Assembly: GCA_964556255.1 (NCBI GenBank)
Contig: CAZKVQ010000065.1
Location: forward strand, 1 to 12,911
Length of the DNA stretch: 12,911 nucleotides
Direction: 5' to 3'
Origin: JACJWR01 sp964556255
GTDB taxonomy: Bacteria; Actinomycetota; Actinomycetes; S36-B12; UBA10799
The notes below the pieces were generated by a model. The model made no database searches. It had not been told where the DNA came from and saw nothing but the letters and a program-made list of their open reading frames with translations. Positions 6,651 through 12,911 of the stretch are shown here, in pieces. Numbering within the stretch: the stretch's first letter is position 1; each line of letters begins with the position of its first letter. Made by a program: the position numbers and the translations under genes.

Positions 6651-8117
6651 ATGTCCACGCTTGCCGAGTCCACGGGTGCCAAGGCAGCCGGTCCGCTCAC
6701 ATTCGGGGATGCCGGACCCACTCCTCCGTCTACCGGCAGGGTCCGCGTACTCGTGATCTCCACCGTGGCGTTCACCTTGATGTTCGCCGTCTGGTTGATG
6801 TTCGGTGTGCTGGGTCTGCCCATCCGTAAGGAGTTCGGCCTCACCGACGTCCAACTCTCCTGGATCGTCGCGGTCGCCATCCTCAATGGCGCCCTCTGGC
6901 GCCTTCCTGCCGGGATAGTCACCGACCGCGTCGGGGGTCGGCGGGTGTTCACCGCGATGCTCGCCTTCACCGCCATCCCGGCCCTGCTGGTTGCCTACGC
7001 AACCTCCTACTCGTCGCTGTTGATCTATGCATTCCTGGTCGGCTTTGCGGGCAACTCCTTCTCGGTCGGCATCGCCTGGGTCAGCGCCTGGTGGCCTCAG
7101 AACCGGCAGGGTCTCGCGCTCGGCATCTTCGGCGCAGGCAACGTCGGTGCCTCGGTCACCAAGCTCATCGGCCCCACCCTCATCGTGCTGGTGCCTACCG
7201 TCGGATACCTCGGCGGCTGGATTCCCGGCGGTTGGCGATTCGTTCCGTGGCTCTACGCGGTACTGCTGGTCGCGATGGCCGTCATCACGTGGAGTGCATC
7301 ACCGAAGCACGATCACAAGCCAAGCCAAGGGCGATCCCTCGGTTCGATGCTCACCCCCCTCAAGCAACTGCGGGTGTGGCGATTCAGCCTCTACTACGTC
7401 ATCACCTTCGGGGCCTACGTCGCCCTGGCCGCCTGGTTGCCCAAGTACTACGTCGACGTGTACGGCCTGGAACTCTTCGATGCCGCCATGCTCACGGCCC
7501 TCTTCATCTTCCCCGCATCCCTACTCCGCCCGGTCGGCGGTTGGCTCTCAGACAAGTTCGGCGCTCGCCGGGTCATGTACCTGACGTTCTGGGTAATGCT
7601 CATCGCAACAGGAATTCTGATGATGCCCTACGGCCACATCGTCGTGAACTCCCCAGACGGCACATCGACCGACATGTTGCCCTGGAGCGTGGGCGTGGTG
7701 CTCTTCACCTGCCTGATCGTCCTGATCGGCTGCGCCATGGGCGTTGGCAAGGCCGCGGTCTACAAGCACATCCCCGAGTACTTTCCGCGTGACGTCGGGG
7801 CGGTCGGCGGTCTGGTCGGTTGCTTAGGAGCCCTTGGCGGCTTCTTCTTCCCGCCGCTGTTCGCCTACGGGACGAAATTCACCGGCCTGCCGCAGACCAC
7901 CTTCTTCATCCTGTTCATCACCACCCTCGCTGCCCTTCTCTGGATGCACGTGACCATCGTCCGCATGCTGCATCGGGCAAGTCCCGAACTGGCGAACAAG
8001 TTCGAGCACGACCATCCCAGCGACCTCGGAATCGATGACGACCCGGCCGAGATCAACCACGACCACGCAGGCGACCCCGTCGGCGTCGGAGCAACCTCGA
8101 GAGGGACGGAGTCCTGA
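6651..8117 (+). CDS. narK: NarK-type MFS nitrate transporter, type I (NarK1-like)
   Basis: This 488-residue inner-membrane protein of the major facilitator superfamily belongs to the nitrate/nitrite porter family. About 12 hydrophobic helices follow a soluble N-terminus of roughly 30 residues. Both substrate-binding arginines are present: R84 in TM2 (LWRLPAG) and R293 in TM8 (LLRPVGGWLSDK). The two glycine-rich nitrate signatures are GAGNVGASVTKLIGP (161-175) and a second in TM11 near residues 383-402 (GGLVGCLGALGGFFFPP). The GNVGASVTK form points to the type I group, generally thought to be nitrate/proton symporters that start nitrate uptake before nitrite has accumulated. The C-terminal tail after residue 450 is unusual in its His/Asp content (FEHDHPSDLGIDDDP, NHDHAGD). 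The start is set by GAGAGGAG 6 nt upstream. It is divergent from the regulator-nar operon and one base ahead of a second NarK. Transport direction is inferred from the subgroup. Confidence 0.92.
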   Translation: MSTLAESTGAKAAGPLTFGDAGPTPPSTGRVRVLVISTVAFTLMFAVWLMFGVLGLPIRKEFGLTDVQLSWIVAVAILNGALWRLPAGIVTDRVGGRRVFTAMLAFTAIPALLVAYATSYSSLLIYAFLVGFAGNSFSVGIAWVSAWWPQNRQGLALGIFGAGNVGASVTKLIGPTLIVLVPTVGYLGGWIPGGWRFVPWLYAVLLVAMAVITWSASPKHDHKPSQGRSLGSMLTPLKQLRVWRFSLYYVITFGAYVALAAWLPKYYVDVYGLELFDAAMLTALFIFPASLLRPVGGWLSDKFGARRVMYLTFWVMLIATGILMMPYGHIVVNSPDGTSTDMLPWSVGVVLFTCLIVLIGCAMGVGKAAVYKHIPEYFPRDVGAVGGLVGCLGALGGFFFPPLFAYGTKFTGLPQTTFFILFITTLAALLWMHVTIVRMLHRASPELANKFEHDHPSDLGIDDDPAEINHDHAGDPVGVGATSRGTES

Positions 8118-8118
8118 T

Positions 8119-9465
8119 ATGAGCACCCCAACGGCGACGCCACCGTCGGCCACCAAGACCGGTCGAGACTGGCTCAGCAGCTGGAATCCGGAGGATCCCG
8201 AGACGTGGGACTCCGGACGGGCCTGGAAGACGCTGTGGATCACCACCTTCAACCTCACGCTCGCCTTCATCGCATGGTTCCTGGTCTCGGCACTGGCTTC
8301 GAAGCTCAACAACATCGGCTTCACGTTGAGCAAGAGTCAGCTGTACTGGCTGGTGGCGATACCGGGATTGGCCGGCGGGCTGCTGCGCTTGGTGTGGACG
8401 TTCCTGCCGCCGGTGATGGGCACTCGCAAACTGGTCACGATCACCAGCGCCCTGCTATTGCTCCCCCTCGTCGGTTGGGGTCTGGCAGTCCAGAATCCGA
8501 GCACCCCGTTCGCGGTGCTGCTGTTCCTGGCCGCACTGGCAGGCCTGGGCGGCGGCGCGTTCTCCGGGTTTATGCCGAGCACCTCCTACTTCTTCCCGAA
8601 GGCGAAGCAGGGAACGGCTCTGGGGCTTCAAGCGGGCATCGGCAACTTCGGGGTGTCGATAGTCCAGTTCGTGACGCCGTGGATCGTCGGGATTGCCTTG
8701 ATCGGCAGTTCCCAGCTGTTCGTCGACAAGTCCAAGAGCATCAGCAAGGCGGTGTGGTACCAGAACGCCGGGTACATCTGGATCCCGTTCGTGATCGTCG
8801 GCGTCGTCCTCGCCTGGACCCTACTTCGCAGTGTTCCCGTCAAGGCCCGAGGACTCAGGGATCAACTGGACATCTTCCGCAACAAGAACACCTGGCTGAT
8901 GACCGTGCTCTACGTGCTCACTTTCGGCACCTTCTCCGGGCTCGCCGCCCAGTTCGCGCTGCTGATCAAGGACAACTACGGCAGTGCGACCTTCGGGGCG
9001 CAGGGAATCGATCCGGTCAAATATGCATTCCTGGGTGCCCTGGTTGGATCAGCCGCTCGAGTCATTGCTGGGCCCTTCGCGGACAAGTTCGGCGGCGCCA
9101 AACTGACGCTGGTATCCGCCGTCGGAATCACGGCGGGCGCGGTCTTCGTGTCCACCCAACTCCACCCCACCTCGGCCGGCGAATTCCCCGGCTTCCTGTG
9201 GGGAATGCTGGTGATCTTCTTCTTCACAGGAGTGGGTAACGCGAGCACCTTCAAGCAAATGCCGATGATCTTCCAACCCCGCCAAGCGGGCGGAGTGATC
9301 GGCTGGACCGCGGCAATCGCCGCTTTCGGACCGTTCATTTTCGGCGTGCTGCTGGCAGCGGTTCCGGCGTCCACGTTCTTCATCGGGTTGGCGGTGTTCG
9401 GCGTGATGGGTATGGCGATCACCTTCTGGTTCTATGCCCGACCCGGCGCGCCCACGCCGTCATAG
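8119..9465 (+). CDS. NarK-type MFS nitrate/nitrite transporter, type II (NarK2-like)
   Basis: A second nitrate/nitrite porter, 448 residues and 12 predicted membrane helices, close to E. coli NarK (463). The N-terminus carries the SWNPEDPETW motif found before TM1 in the E. coli-like group. R90 in TM2 (GLLRLVWTF) and R314 in TM8 (SAARVIAGPFADK) correspond to the two substrate arginines. Signature 1 is GIGNFGVSIVQ (173-183) and signature 2 is GGVIGWTAAIAAFGPFIFG (391-409); GNASTFKQMPMIF (374-386) is also type II-like. This group is usually regarded as nitrate/nitrite exchangers, which would remove the nitrite made by NarG. The ATG at 8119 is chosen, not the in-frame upstream ATG at 8035, because GGAG (8108-8111) lies 7 nt before it, the NarK homology begins here, and it sits 1 nt after the narK1 stop (TGATATG). 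The two transporters are almost certainly co-expressed. Gene naming between narK, narK2 and narU cannot be settled from sequence alone. Confidence 0.92.
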   Translation: MSTPTATPPSATKTGRDWLSSWNPEDPETWDSGRAWKTLWITTFNLTLAFIAWFLVSALASKLNNIGFTLSKSQLYWLVAIPGLAGGLLRLVWTFLPPVMGTRKLVTITSALLLLPLVGWGLAVQNPSTPFAVLLFLAALAGLGGGAFSGFMPSTSYFFPKAKQGTALGLQAGIGNFGVSIVQFVTPWIVGIALIGSSQLFVDKSKSISKAVWYQNAGYIWIPFVIVGVVLAWTLLRSVPVKARGLRDQLDIFRNKNTWLMTVLYVLTFGTFSGLAAQFALLIKDNYGSATFGAQGIDPVKYAFLGALVGSAARVIAGPFADKFGGAKLTLVSAVGITAGAVFVSTQLHPTSAGEFPGFLWGMLVIFFFTGVGNASTFKQMPMIFQPRQAGGVIGWTAAIAAFGPFIFGVLLAAVPASTFFIGLAVFGVMGMAITFWFYARPGAPTPS

Positions 9466-9498
9466 GAGAGCCGCAGTGACACACCGAGTCCCCGCTGC

Positions 9499-9540
9499 CG
9501 TGACCATGAGGGTCATGCCACCCCAGTCATGGCAGCTGGG
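9499..9540 (+). terminator. Two small hairpins after narK2 (weak terminator candidate)
   Basis: CGTGACC/GGTCATG (9499-9505 with 9511-9517, one G-T pair, loop ATGAG) is followed by CCCAG/CTGGG (9522-9526 with 9536-9540). Both lie between the convergent narK2 and mobA. There is no T-run, so this is only a possible structural terminator. Confidence 0.3.
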
Positions 9541-9598
9541 AGCCGGTGTTCACACAGCCACAGTTGAGCGCCTCCACTCTGCAATGGACGAACCCGCG

Positions 9599-10507
9599 CT
9601 AGGCCTGGTCCCAGCTTGCGGCCAGCCGCGTCAGCGATCCGGCGGCATCCTCCAAAGCTGCTCCCCTACCGACTGCCAGACCGAGCAGGAATGTGCTCAC
9701 CGGCGCAGCGGGACGTTCCACTCCGTGAGCCACGTCGCGCGCCAGATCAAGAACGACATTGACGTCGAAGTCACCCTCAAGACCCAATTCCGCGGACGCC
9801 GCGGCGATCCATTCATCCATCACTGTGCAACCATCCTTTCGTATCGGCGACCACGGTACTCCCGCACCGTCACGCATCAGCTCGTTCATTCGCGCGAGGT
9901 CAGCGGGCTCATCAATATCCATCAAGCTGGCAGCCGGAACCTCCTCCAGGTAGCCAACCCGAAGACGTTCCACAACCTTGCGCATTGCCACGCCTTCGGC
10001 GTGCGGCAGCTCTCCGATCACCCGGCGAAGGGCCGCGGTCCGGTAGGCCCCGCAGAACGGCTGGGCGCGTGCCTCCTCGTCCCTTGGGAGAATTGCCTCA
10101 ATGCCGTCGCCGTCGAGTACCACTGCCTGCTGAGCAGCCAGAGCGGTGAGGGCGGATTCGGCTGCCGGCACTCCCAGCGGCATATCGACGGCAAGCAGTA
10201 TCAACGCCTCGGTGCGCACATGCTCCAAGGCGGCTGCAAGCCCGGCCACGGGACCGCCACCCGGAGGCACTTCCTGCACACGCAGCACCTCCGGTGGCGC
10301 ATCCAGGCTTCGTGGTCCGACCAGGATGGGTCGGATGTCGCCTGGGAGGGCCGCGAGCACGTGTTGCAGCAGGGGCGTGCCGGCGACGAGTGCCGCTGCC
10401 TTGTCTTGCCCCAGCCGAGTACCAGCTCCCCCGGCAAGAATGACCGCTGTCGCCCGTGGCTGCATGGCCCGATCCGCCTGCCGATGCTTACCCGTGGCGT
10501 GCGACAT
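9599..10507 (-). CDS. mobA: Molybdenum cofactor guanylyltransferase MobA fused to a C-terminal DUF6457-like domain
   Basis: MobA transfers GMP from GTP to Mo-molybdopterin, giving the MGD form that NarG uses. Residues 17-215 are a nucleotidyltransferase domain: VILAGGAGTRLGQDKAA (22-38) is the GTP-binding GG-x-S/G-x-R-x-G-x-DK motif, PGGGPVAGL (82-90) is conserved, VDMP (107-110) is the metal-binding Asp region, QPFCGAYR (149-156) and MDIDEPADL (196-204) match the usual ends of the fold. Residues 230-302 form a separate helical module starting MDEWIAAASAELGL and containing VVLDLARDVAHGVERP and STFLLGLAVGRG, which I recognise as resembling the small actinobacterial DUF6457 domain, function unknown. 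No stop separates the two. The ATG at 10507 gives a 16-residue basic lead-in; M15 (10465) is a reasonable alternative start that begins closer to the fold and leaves more room for a promoter. It faces moaA. Confidence 0.9.
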   Translation of the reverse strand: MSHATGKHRQADRAMQPRATAVILAGGAGTRLGQDKAAALVAGTPLLQHVLAALPGDIRPILVGPRSLDAPPEVLRVQEVPPGGGPVAGLAAALEHVRTEALILLAVDMPLGVPAAESALTALAAQQAVVLDGDGIEAILPRDEEARAQPFCGAYRTAALRRVIGELPHAEGVAMRKVVERLRVGYLEEVPAASLMDIDEPADLARMNELMRDGAGVPWSPIRKDGCTVMDEWIAAASAELGLEGDFDVNVVLDLARDVAHGVERPAAPVSTFLLGLAVGRGAALEDAAGSLTRLAASWDQA

Positions 10508-10527
10508 TCCTCCACCCTAGGTCCGCA

Positions 10528-11517
10528 ATGAGACCACTCGTAGACCGATTCGGGCGTGTGCACCGCGACTTACGACTCTCTCTCACGGATAAGTGCTCCC
10601 TGCGATGCCGCTACTGCATGCCCGCCGAGGGGCTCCCCTGGACTCCGACGGAATCACTACTGACAGCGCCCGAGATTGAGCGTGTGGTCCGCGTTGCTGT
10701 CGGGAGGGGAATCCGTTCCGTCCGTCTGACCGGCGGAGAACCCCTGCTGCGCGCGGACGTCGTTGAAGTGGTGGACCGCATTGCCTCACTGCCTCAAGCG
10801 CCGGAGATCTCGATGACCACGAACGGGATCAGGCTCGAAGCACTGGCCGTGAACCTGAAGTCGGCAGGACTACAGCGTGTCAACGTCAGCCTCGATTCGT
10901 TGGACCGAGACACGTTCGCATCGTTGACACTCCGCGACCGCCACGATGACGTTGTGCGAGGAATCGAAGCGGCCAAGTCGGCGGGTCTGACGCCAATCAA
11001 GGTCAATGCAGTTCTGATCCGAGGGATCAACGACCACGAGGCTCCCGCCATGCTTCGCTGGGCTTTGGACATCGGTGTGCGTCTTCGGTTCATCGAGCAG
11101 ATGCCGCTTGATCCACAGCACTCATGGGATCGCTCGATGATGGTGACGCGGGAGGATGTCCTGACGGCCCTGGCGCAGGCAGGGTTCACGCTGTCGCCAG
11201 CTGTGGGTCGGGGATCAGCGCCTGCGGAGGAGTTCGAGGTCAACGGCGGGCCGGGGCGTGTCGGCATCGTCGGCGCCGTGACCCGTCCCTTCTGCGGCGA
11301 CTGCGACAGAGTGCGCCTCAGCGCGGATGGCCAGTTCCGGTCGTGCCTCTTCGCCGTTGGAGAGCGCGATCTGAGAACACCTTTACGGGCAGGCGCGAGC
11401 GACACCGAGTTGTCCGAGCTGATGACGGCCGAGGTGCGGGACAAGTTCGCCGGCCACCAGATCGGCGAAAGTCAATTCCAGCAGCCGACACGACCCATGT
11501 CAGCGATCGGCGGCTGA
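10528..11517 (+). CDS. moaA: GTP 3',8-cyclase MoaA (radical SAM, first step of molybdopterin synthesis)
   Basis: MoaA uses S-adenosylmethionine to convert GTP to 3',8-cyclo-GTP, the precursor that MoaC turns into cyclic pyranopterin monophosphate. The 329-residue product has the radical SAM motif C23-x3-C27-x2-C30 (TDKCSLRCRYCMPAEG), the SAM-binding LTGGEPLLR (68-76), the MTTNG segment, VNVSLDSLD (118-126), RFIEQMPLD (187-195) and the second Fe-S motif C256-x2-C259-x13-C273 (CGDCDRVRLSADGQFRSC). It ends in the conserved Gly-Gly (SAIGG) that MoaA uses in catalysis, so the gene is complete. The frame is open upstream to 10456, but the ATG at 10528 matches the usual short N-terminus (LVDRFGRVHRDLRLSLTDKC). 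No good Shine-Dalgarno precedes it, so it may be translated leaderless or from a short leader. It diverges from mobA with a 20-bp gap. Confidence 0.95.
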   Translation: MRPLVDRFGRVHRDLRLSLTDKCSLRCRYCMPAEGLPWTPTESLLTAPEIERVVRVAVGRGIRSVRLTGGEPLLRADVVEVVDRIASLPQAPEISMTTNGIRLEALAVNLKSAGLQRVNVSLDSLDRDTFASLTLRDRHDDVVRGIEAAKSAGLTPIKVNAVLIRGINDHEAPAMLRWALDIGVRLRFIEQMPLDPQHSWDRSMMVTREDVLTALAQAGFTLSPAVGRGSAPAEEFEVNGGPGRVGIVGAVTRPFCGDCDRVRLSADGQFRSCLFAVGERDLRTPLRAGASDTELSELMTAEVRDKFAGHQIGESQFQQPTRPMSAIGG

Positions 11518-11542
11518 TTGGAGGGCCCGGACATCCTCCCAA
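11518..11542. terminator. Hairpin between convergent moaA and the propeller gene (weak)
   Basis: TTGGAGG (11518-11524) can pair with CCTCCCAA (11535-11542) with one bulged base, immediately after the moaA stop. A perfect 10-bp palindrome TCTCCGGAGA follows at 11546-11555, directly before the stop of the convergent gene. No T-run follows either, so the termination role is inferred from position. Confidence 0.35.
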
Positions 11543-11556
11543 ACTTCTCCGGAGAC

Positions 11557-12911
11557 TCAACCACCCGCCACCGGGGTGTAGGGCCCGGCTGCCGGGCTGA
11601 CGTCGGAGTACCGCGACAGGTTGTTGAATGACCGGACTTTGATGGTGTAACTCTGGCCATTCGTGAGTCCGGTGAGGCTGCAGGAACTCGGGGGCGAGGG
11701 CTGCCCGCCGTTGTAGGAGTCGCACGAGCGGATCATGGTGCCGGTGGCGGTGAACGCGAAGGCGCGGTAGCGGACGATCGAGGTAGCACCCGCGCCGAAT
11801 GATGTGACCGGCGTCCAGGACGCGTCGATCTTGCCGTTTCCAGCGACTCCGACCAGATCGGCCGGCACTGCGGGATTGACGGAGGTGGCCACCGGAGCGA
11901 ACCATGATGACGGCAGGGAGACCGCGCCAGCACCCGTGCTGTTGATCGCCGCCACTCGCGCCATGTACTTCTGTCCATTCATCAGGCCGGGCACCTGGTA
12001 ACTCAGGGGTGAAGGGACTCCGGTGTCGGCAACCGCCGTACTCCAAGAGGAATAGGCGGGCCCTGGCGCAATGTCGATCCTGTAACCGGTGATGGCCGAC
12101 CCGCCGATGGTCGTCGGCGCAGTCCACGAGACGGTCGCGGAGCCATCCCCAGGGGTCGCCTGAACGTCTGTCGGGGCGCCCGGCAGCCCATTGCTGGCAA
12201 TGATTGCCGCGTACCGGCCGGACTGCGTGGCGCCGTTCAGCGCCCCACCGATGGTGAGGAAGTCGCCACCGACGTACGCGGCGTTGCCCGAGAGTGCCAA
12301 GGCCCTGACAGTGCTGCTGGCCCCAGGGTTCCAGTTTGTGGCGGTGCTGCTGGACGTGGGTACCGCCGCGAGCCTCGAGCGAGACGAAAGGCCTACCGAG
12401 GTGAAGGCTCCGCCCAGATACACAGTGGAACCCGCGATCGCAAGAGCGCCGACCGTGCCACTGACGTTGGGATTCCAGGAGGCCAGGGTACCGCCAGTAC
12501 CGAAGGCCGCCGCCCGATTGCGGGTCTGTGTAGACGCACCGCAACTGCTGCCCACTCCACACGCCGTTGTGAACGCGCCGCCGACGTAGACGATGGAGCC
12601 CGACACGGCTAGCGCGCTGACTGTGCTGCCGAGGTTGGGGTTGAACGCGGCGACAAGCGTGCCGTCGGTGCCGAAGGCGGCGAGGCGGTTGCGGGTCTGG
12701 GACGTGGGATCACAGCTGCTGCCCGCTCCGCACACTGCCGTGAACCCGCCGCCGACGTACACGCTGGTACCCCCAACCGCCAGGGCACTCACAGTGCCGT
12801 TGACATTGGGATTCCAGGAGGTGATGGTTCCGTCGGTACCGAAGGCCGCCACTCGGTTGCGAGTGACGGTGCTCCCACAGCTGCTGACTGCTCCGCACGC
12901 ACTCGTGAACG
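11557..12911 (-). CDS. Probable secreted beta-propeller protein with two C-terminal fibronectin type III domains (5' end outside the window)
   Basis: The frame is open to the right edge, so only the C-terminal ~450 residues are visible; any signal peptide lies outside. The first part is a series of 48-57-residue repeats, each built around a strand core like S/TVSALAVxGxxVYVGGxF, then RNRxAAFGTDGTL and WNPN, the pattern of a beta-propeller. The first three repeats carry a CX5C pair. Two fibronectin type III-like domains follow: the first about 12186-11890 (GAPTDVQATPGDGSATVSW, then ITGYRIDI and LMNGQKYMARVAAINS), the second about 11886-11572 (GNGKIDASWTPV, then LTNGQSYTIKVRSFN), with its own potential disulfide pair spaced CX13C. 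The protein ends TPVAGG with no LPXTG sorting motif. Composition rich in Gly/Ser/Thr/Ala, few charged residues and paired cysteines point to an extracellular protein. No enzymatic residues are recognisable, and there is no obvious link to the nitrate genes. The exact propeller family is uncertain. Confidence 0.8.
   Translation of the reverse strand, partial: FTSACGAVSSCGSTVTRNRVAAFGTDGTITSWNPNVNGTVSALAVGGTSVYVGGGFTAVCGAGSSCDPTSQTRNRLAAFGTDGTLVAAFNPNLGSTVSALAVSGSIVYVGGAFTTACGVGSSCGASTQTRNRAAAFGTGGTLASWNPNVSGTVGALAIAGSTVYLGGAFTSVGLSSRSRLAAVPTSSSTATNWNPGASSTVRALALSGNAAYVGGDFLTIGGALNGATQSGRYAAIIASNGLPGAPTDVQATPGDGSATVSWTAPTTIGGSAITGYRIDIAPGPAYSSWSTAVADTGVPSPLSYQVPGLMNGQKYMARVAAINSTGAGAVSLPSSWFAPVATSVNPAVPADLVGVAGNGKIDASWTPVTSFGAGATSIVRYRAFAFTATGTMIRSCDSYNGGQPSPPSSCSLTGLTNGQSYTIKVRSFNNLSRYSDVSPAAGPYTPVAGG
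12261..12911 (-). repeat. Propeller-blade repeats, units of 144-171 nt
   Basis: Units begin at about 12909, 12744, 12573 and 12405 and have lengths 165, 171, 168 and 144 nt; a fifth, degenerate unit starts at 12261. The first three share strong DNA similarity, including the codons for GTDGT, SWNPN and YVGG, while the last two lose the cysteine pair and the FGTDG motif. More units probably continue past the right edge. Confidence 0.75.

Noticed and set aside
8035..8118. Upstream start for the second NarK
   Set aside because: The 28 extra residues overlap narK1, show no NarK similarity, and the ATG at 8119 has a properly spaced GGAG.
10456..10527. Upstream start for moaA
   Set aside because: It would overlap mobA's start and add 24 residues not found in MoaA proteins.
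9434..10531. Long plus-strand open frame opposite mobA (365 codons)
   Set aside because: The translation is a His/Arg/Gln-rich mixture with no domain; mobA on the other strand has clear motifs throughout. High GC explains the open frame. Only the GTG junction after narK2 was kept as a minor finding.
1..12911. CRISPR array, tRNA/rRNA genes, insertion sequences
   Set aside because: No short regularly spaced identical repeats with unique spacers, no tRNA-like cloverleaf noticed, and no transposase or integrase frames. The only long tandem repeats are in coding sequence of the propeller gene.

Overview
The window is about 12.9 kb of high-GC DNA from what is most likely an actinobacterium (Actinomycetota). 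The evidence is the strong G/C third-position bias, the long shadow frames on both strands, NarG and NarH proteins that read like the actinobacterial forms, a MobA fused to a small actinobacterial-type C-terminal domain, and a fibronectin-III/beta-propeller protein. I cannot name a genus from the sequence alone. No tRNA, rRNA, CRISPR array, transposase or integrase was found.

Region by region. Positions 1-6544 (minus strand) hold a respiratory nitrate reductase operon, read right to left: a winged-helix regulator with a conserved-looking cysteine/histidine sensor domain, then narG, narH and the start of narJ; narI presumably lies beyond the left edge. All junctions overlap by 1-8 nt, so translation is probably coupled. 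A 106-bp divergent promoter region (6545-6650) carries an 18-bp-spaced direct repeat. Positions 6651-9465 (plus strand) hold two NarK-family transporters one base apart: the first resembles the type I (nitrate/proton) group and the second the type II (nitrate/nitrite exchange) group. Positions 9599-11517 hold a divergent pair of molybdenum-cofactor genes: mobA fused to a DUF6457-like domain (minus) and moaA (plus), separated by only 20 bp. From 11557 to the right edge (minus strand) is the 3' part of a gene for a repeat-rich, probably secreted beta-propeller protein ending in two fibronectin type III domains; it looks unrelated to nitrate metabolism.

Together these genes form an anaerobic nitrate respiration island: the NarK pair brings in nitrate and exports nitrite, NarGH(I) with its NarJ chaperone reduces nitrate with quinol electrons, and MoaA and MobA act at the first and last parts of making the bis-MGD cofactor that NarG needs. 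The regulator in front of narG, possibly an Fe-S sensor of oxygen or NO, is well placed to control both divergent units.

Nothing in the window is clearly a wholly new system. The points most worth a second look are the cysteine-containing regulator coupled to narG, its 12-bp-repeat lysine-rich tail that also forms the narG ribosome-binding region, the repeated operator-like motif, the MobA fusion, and the cysteine-paired propeller repeats.
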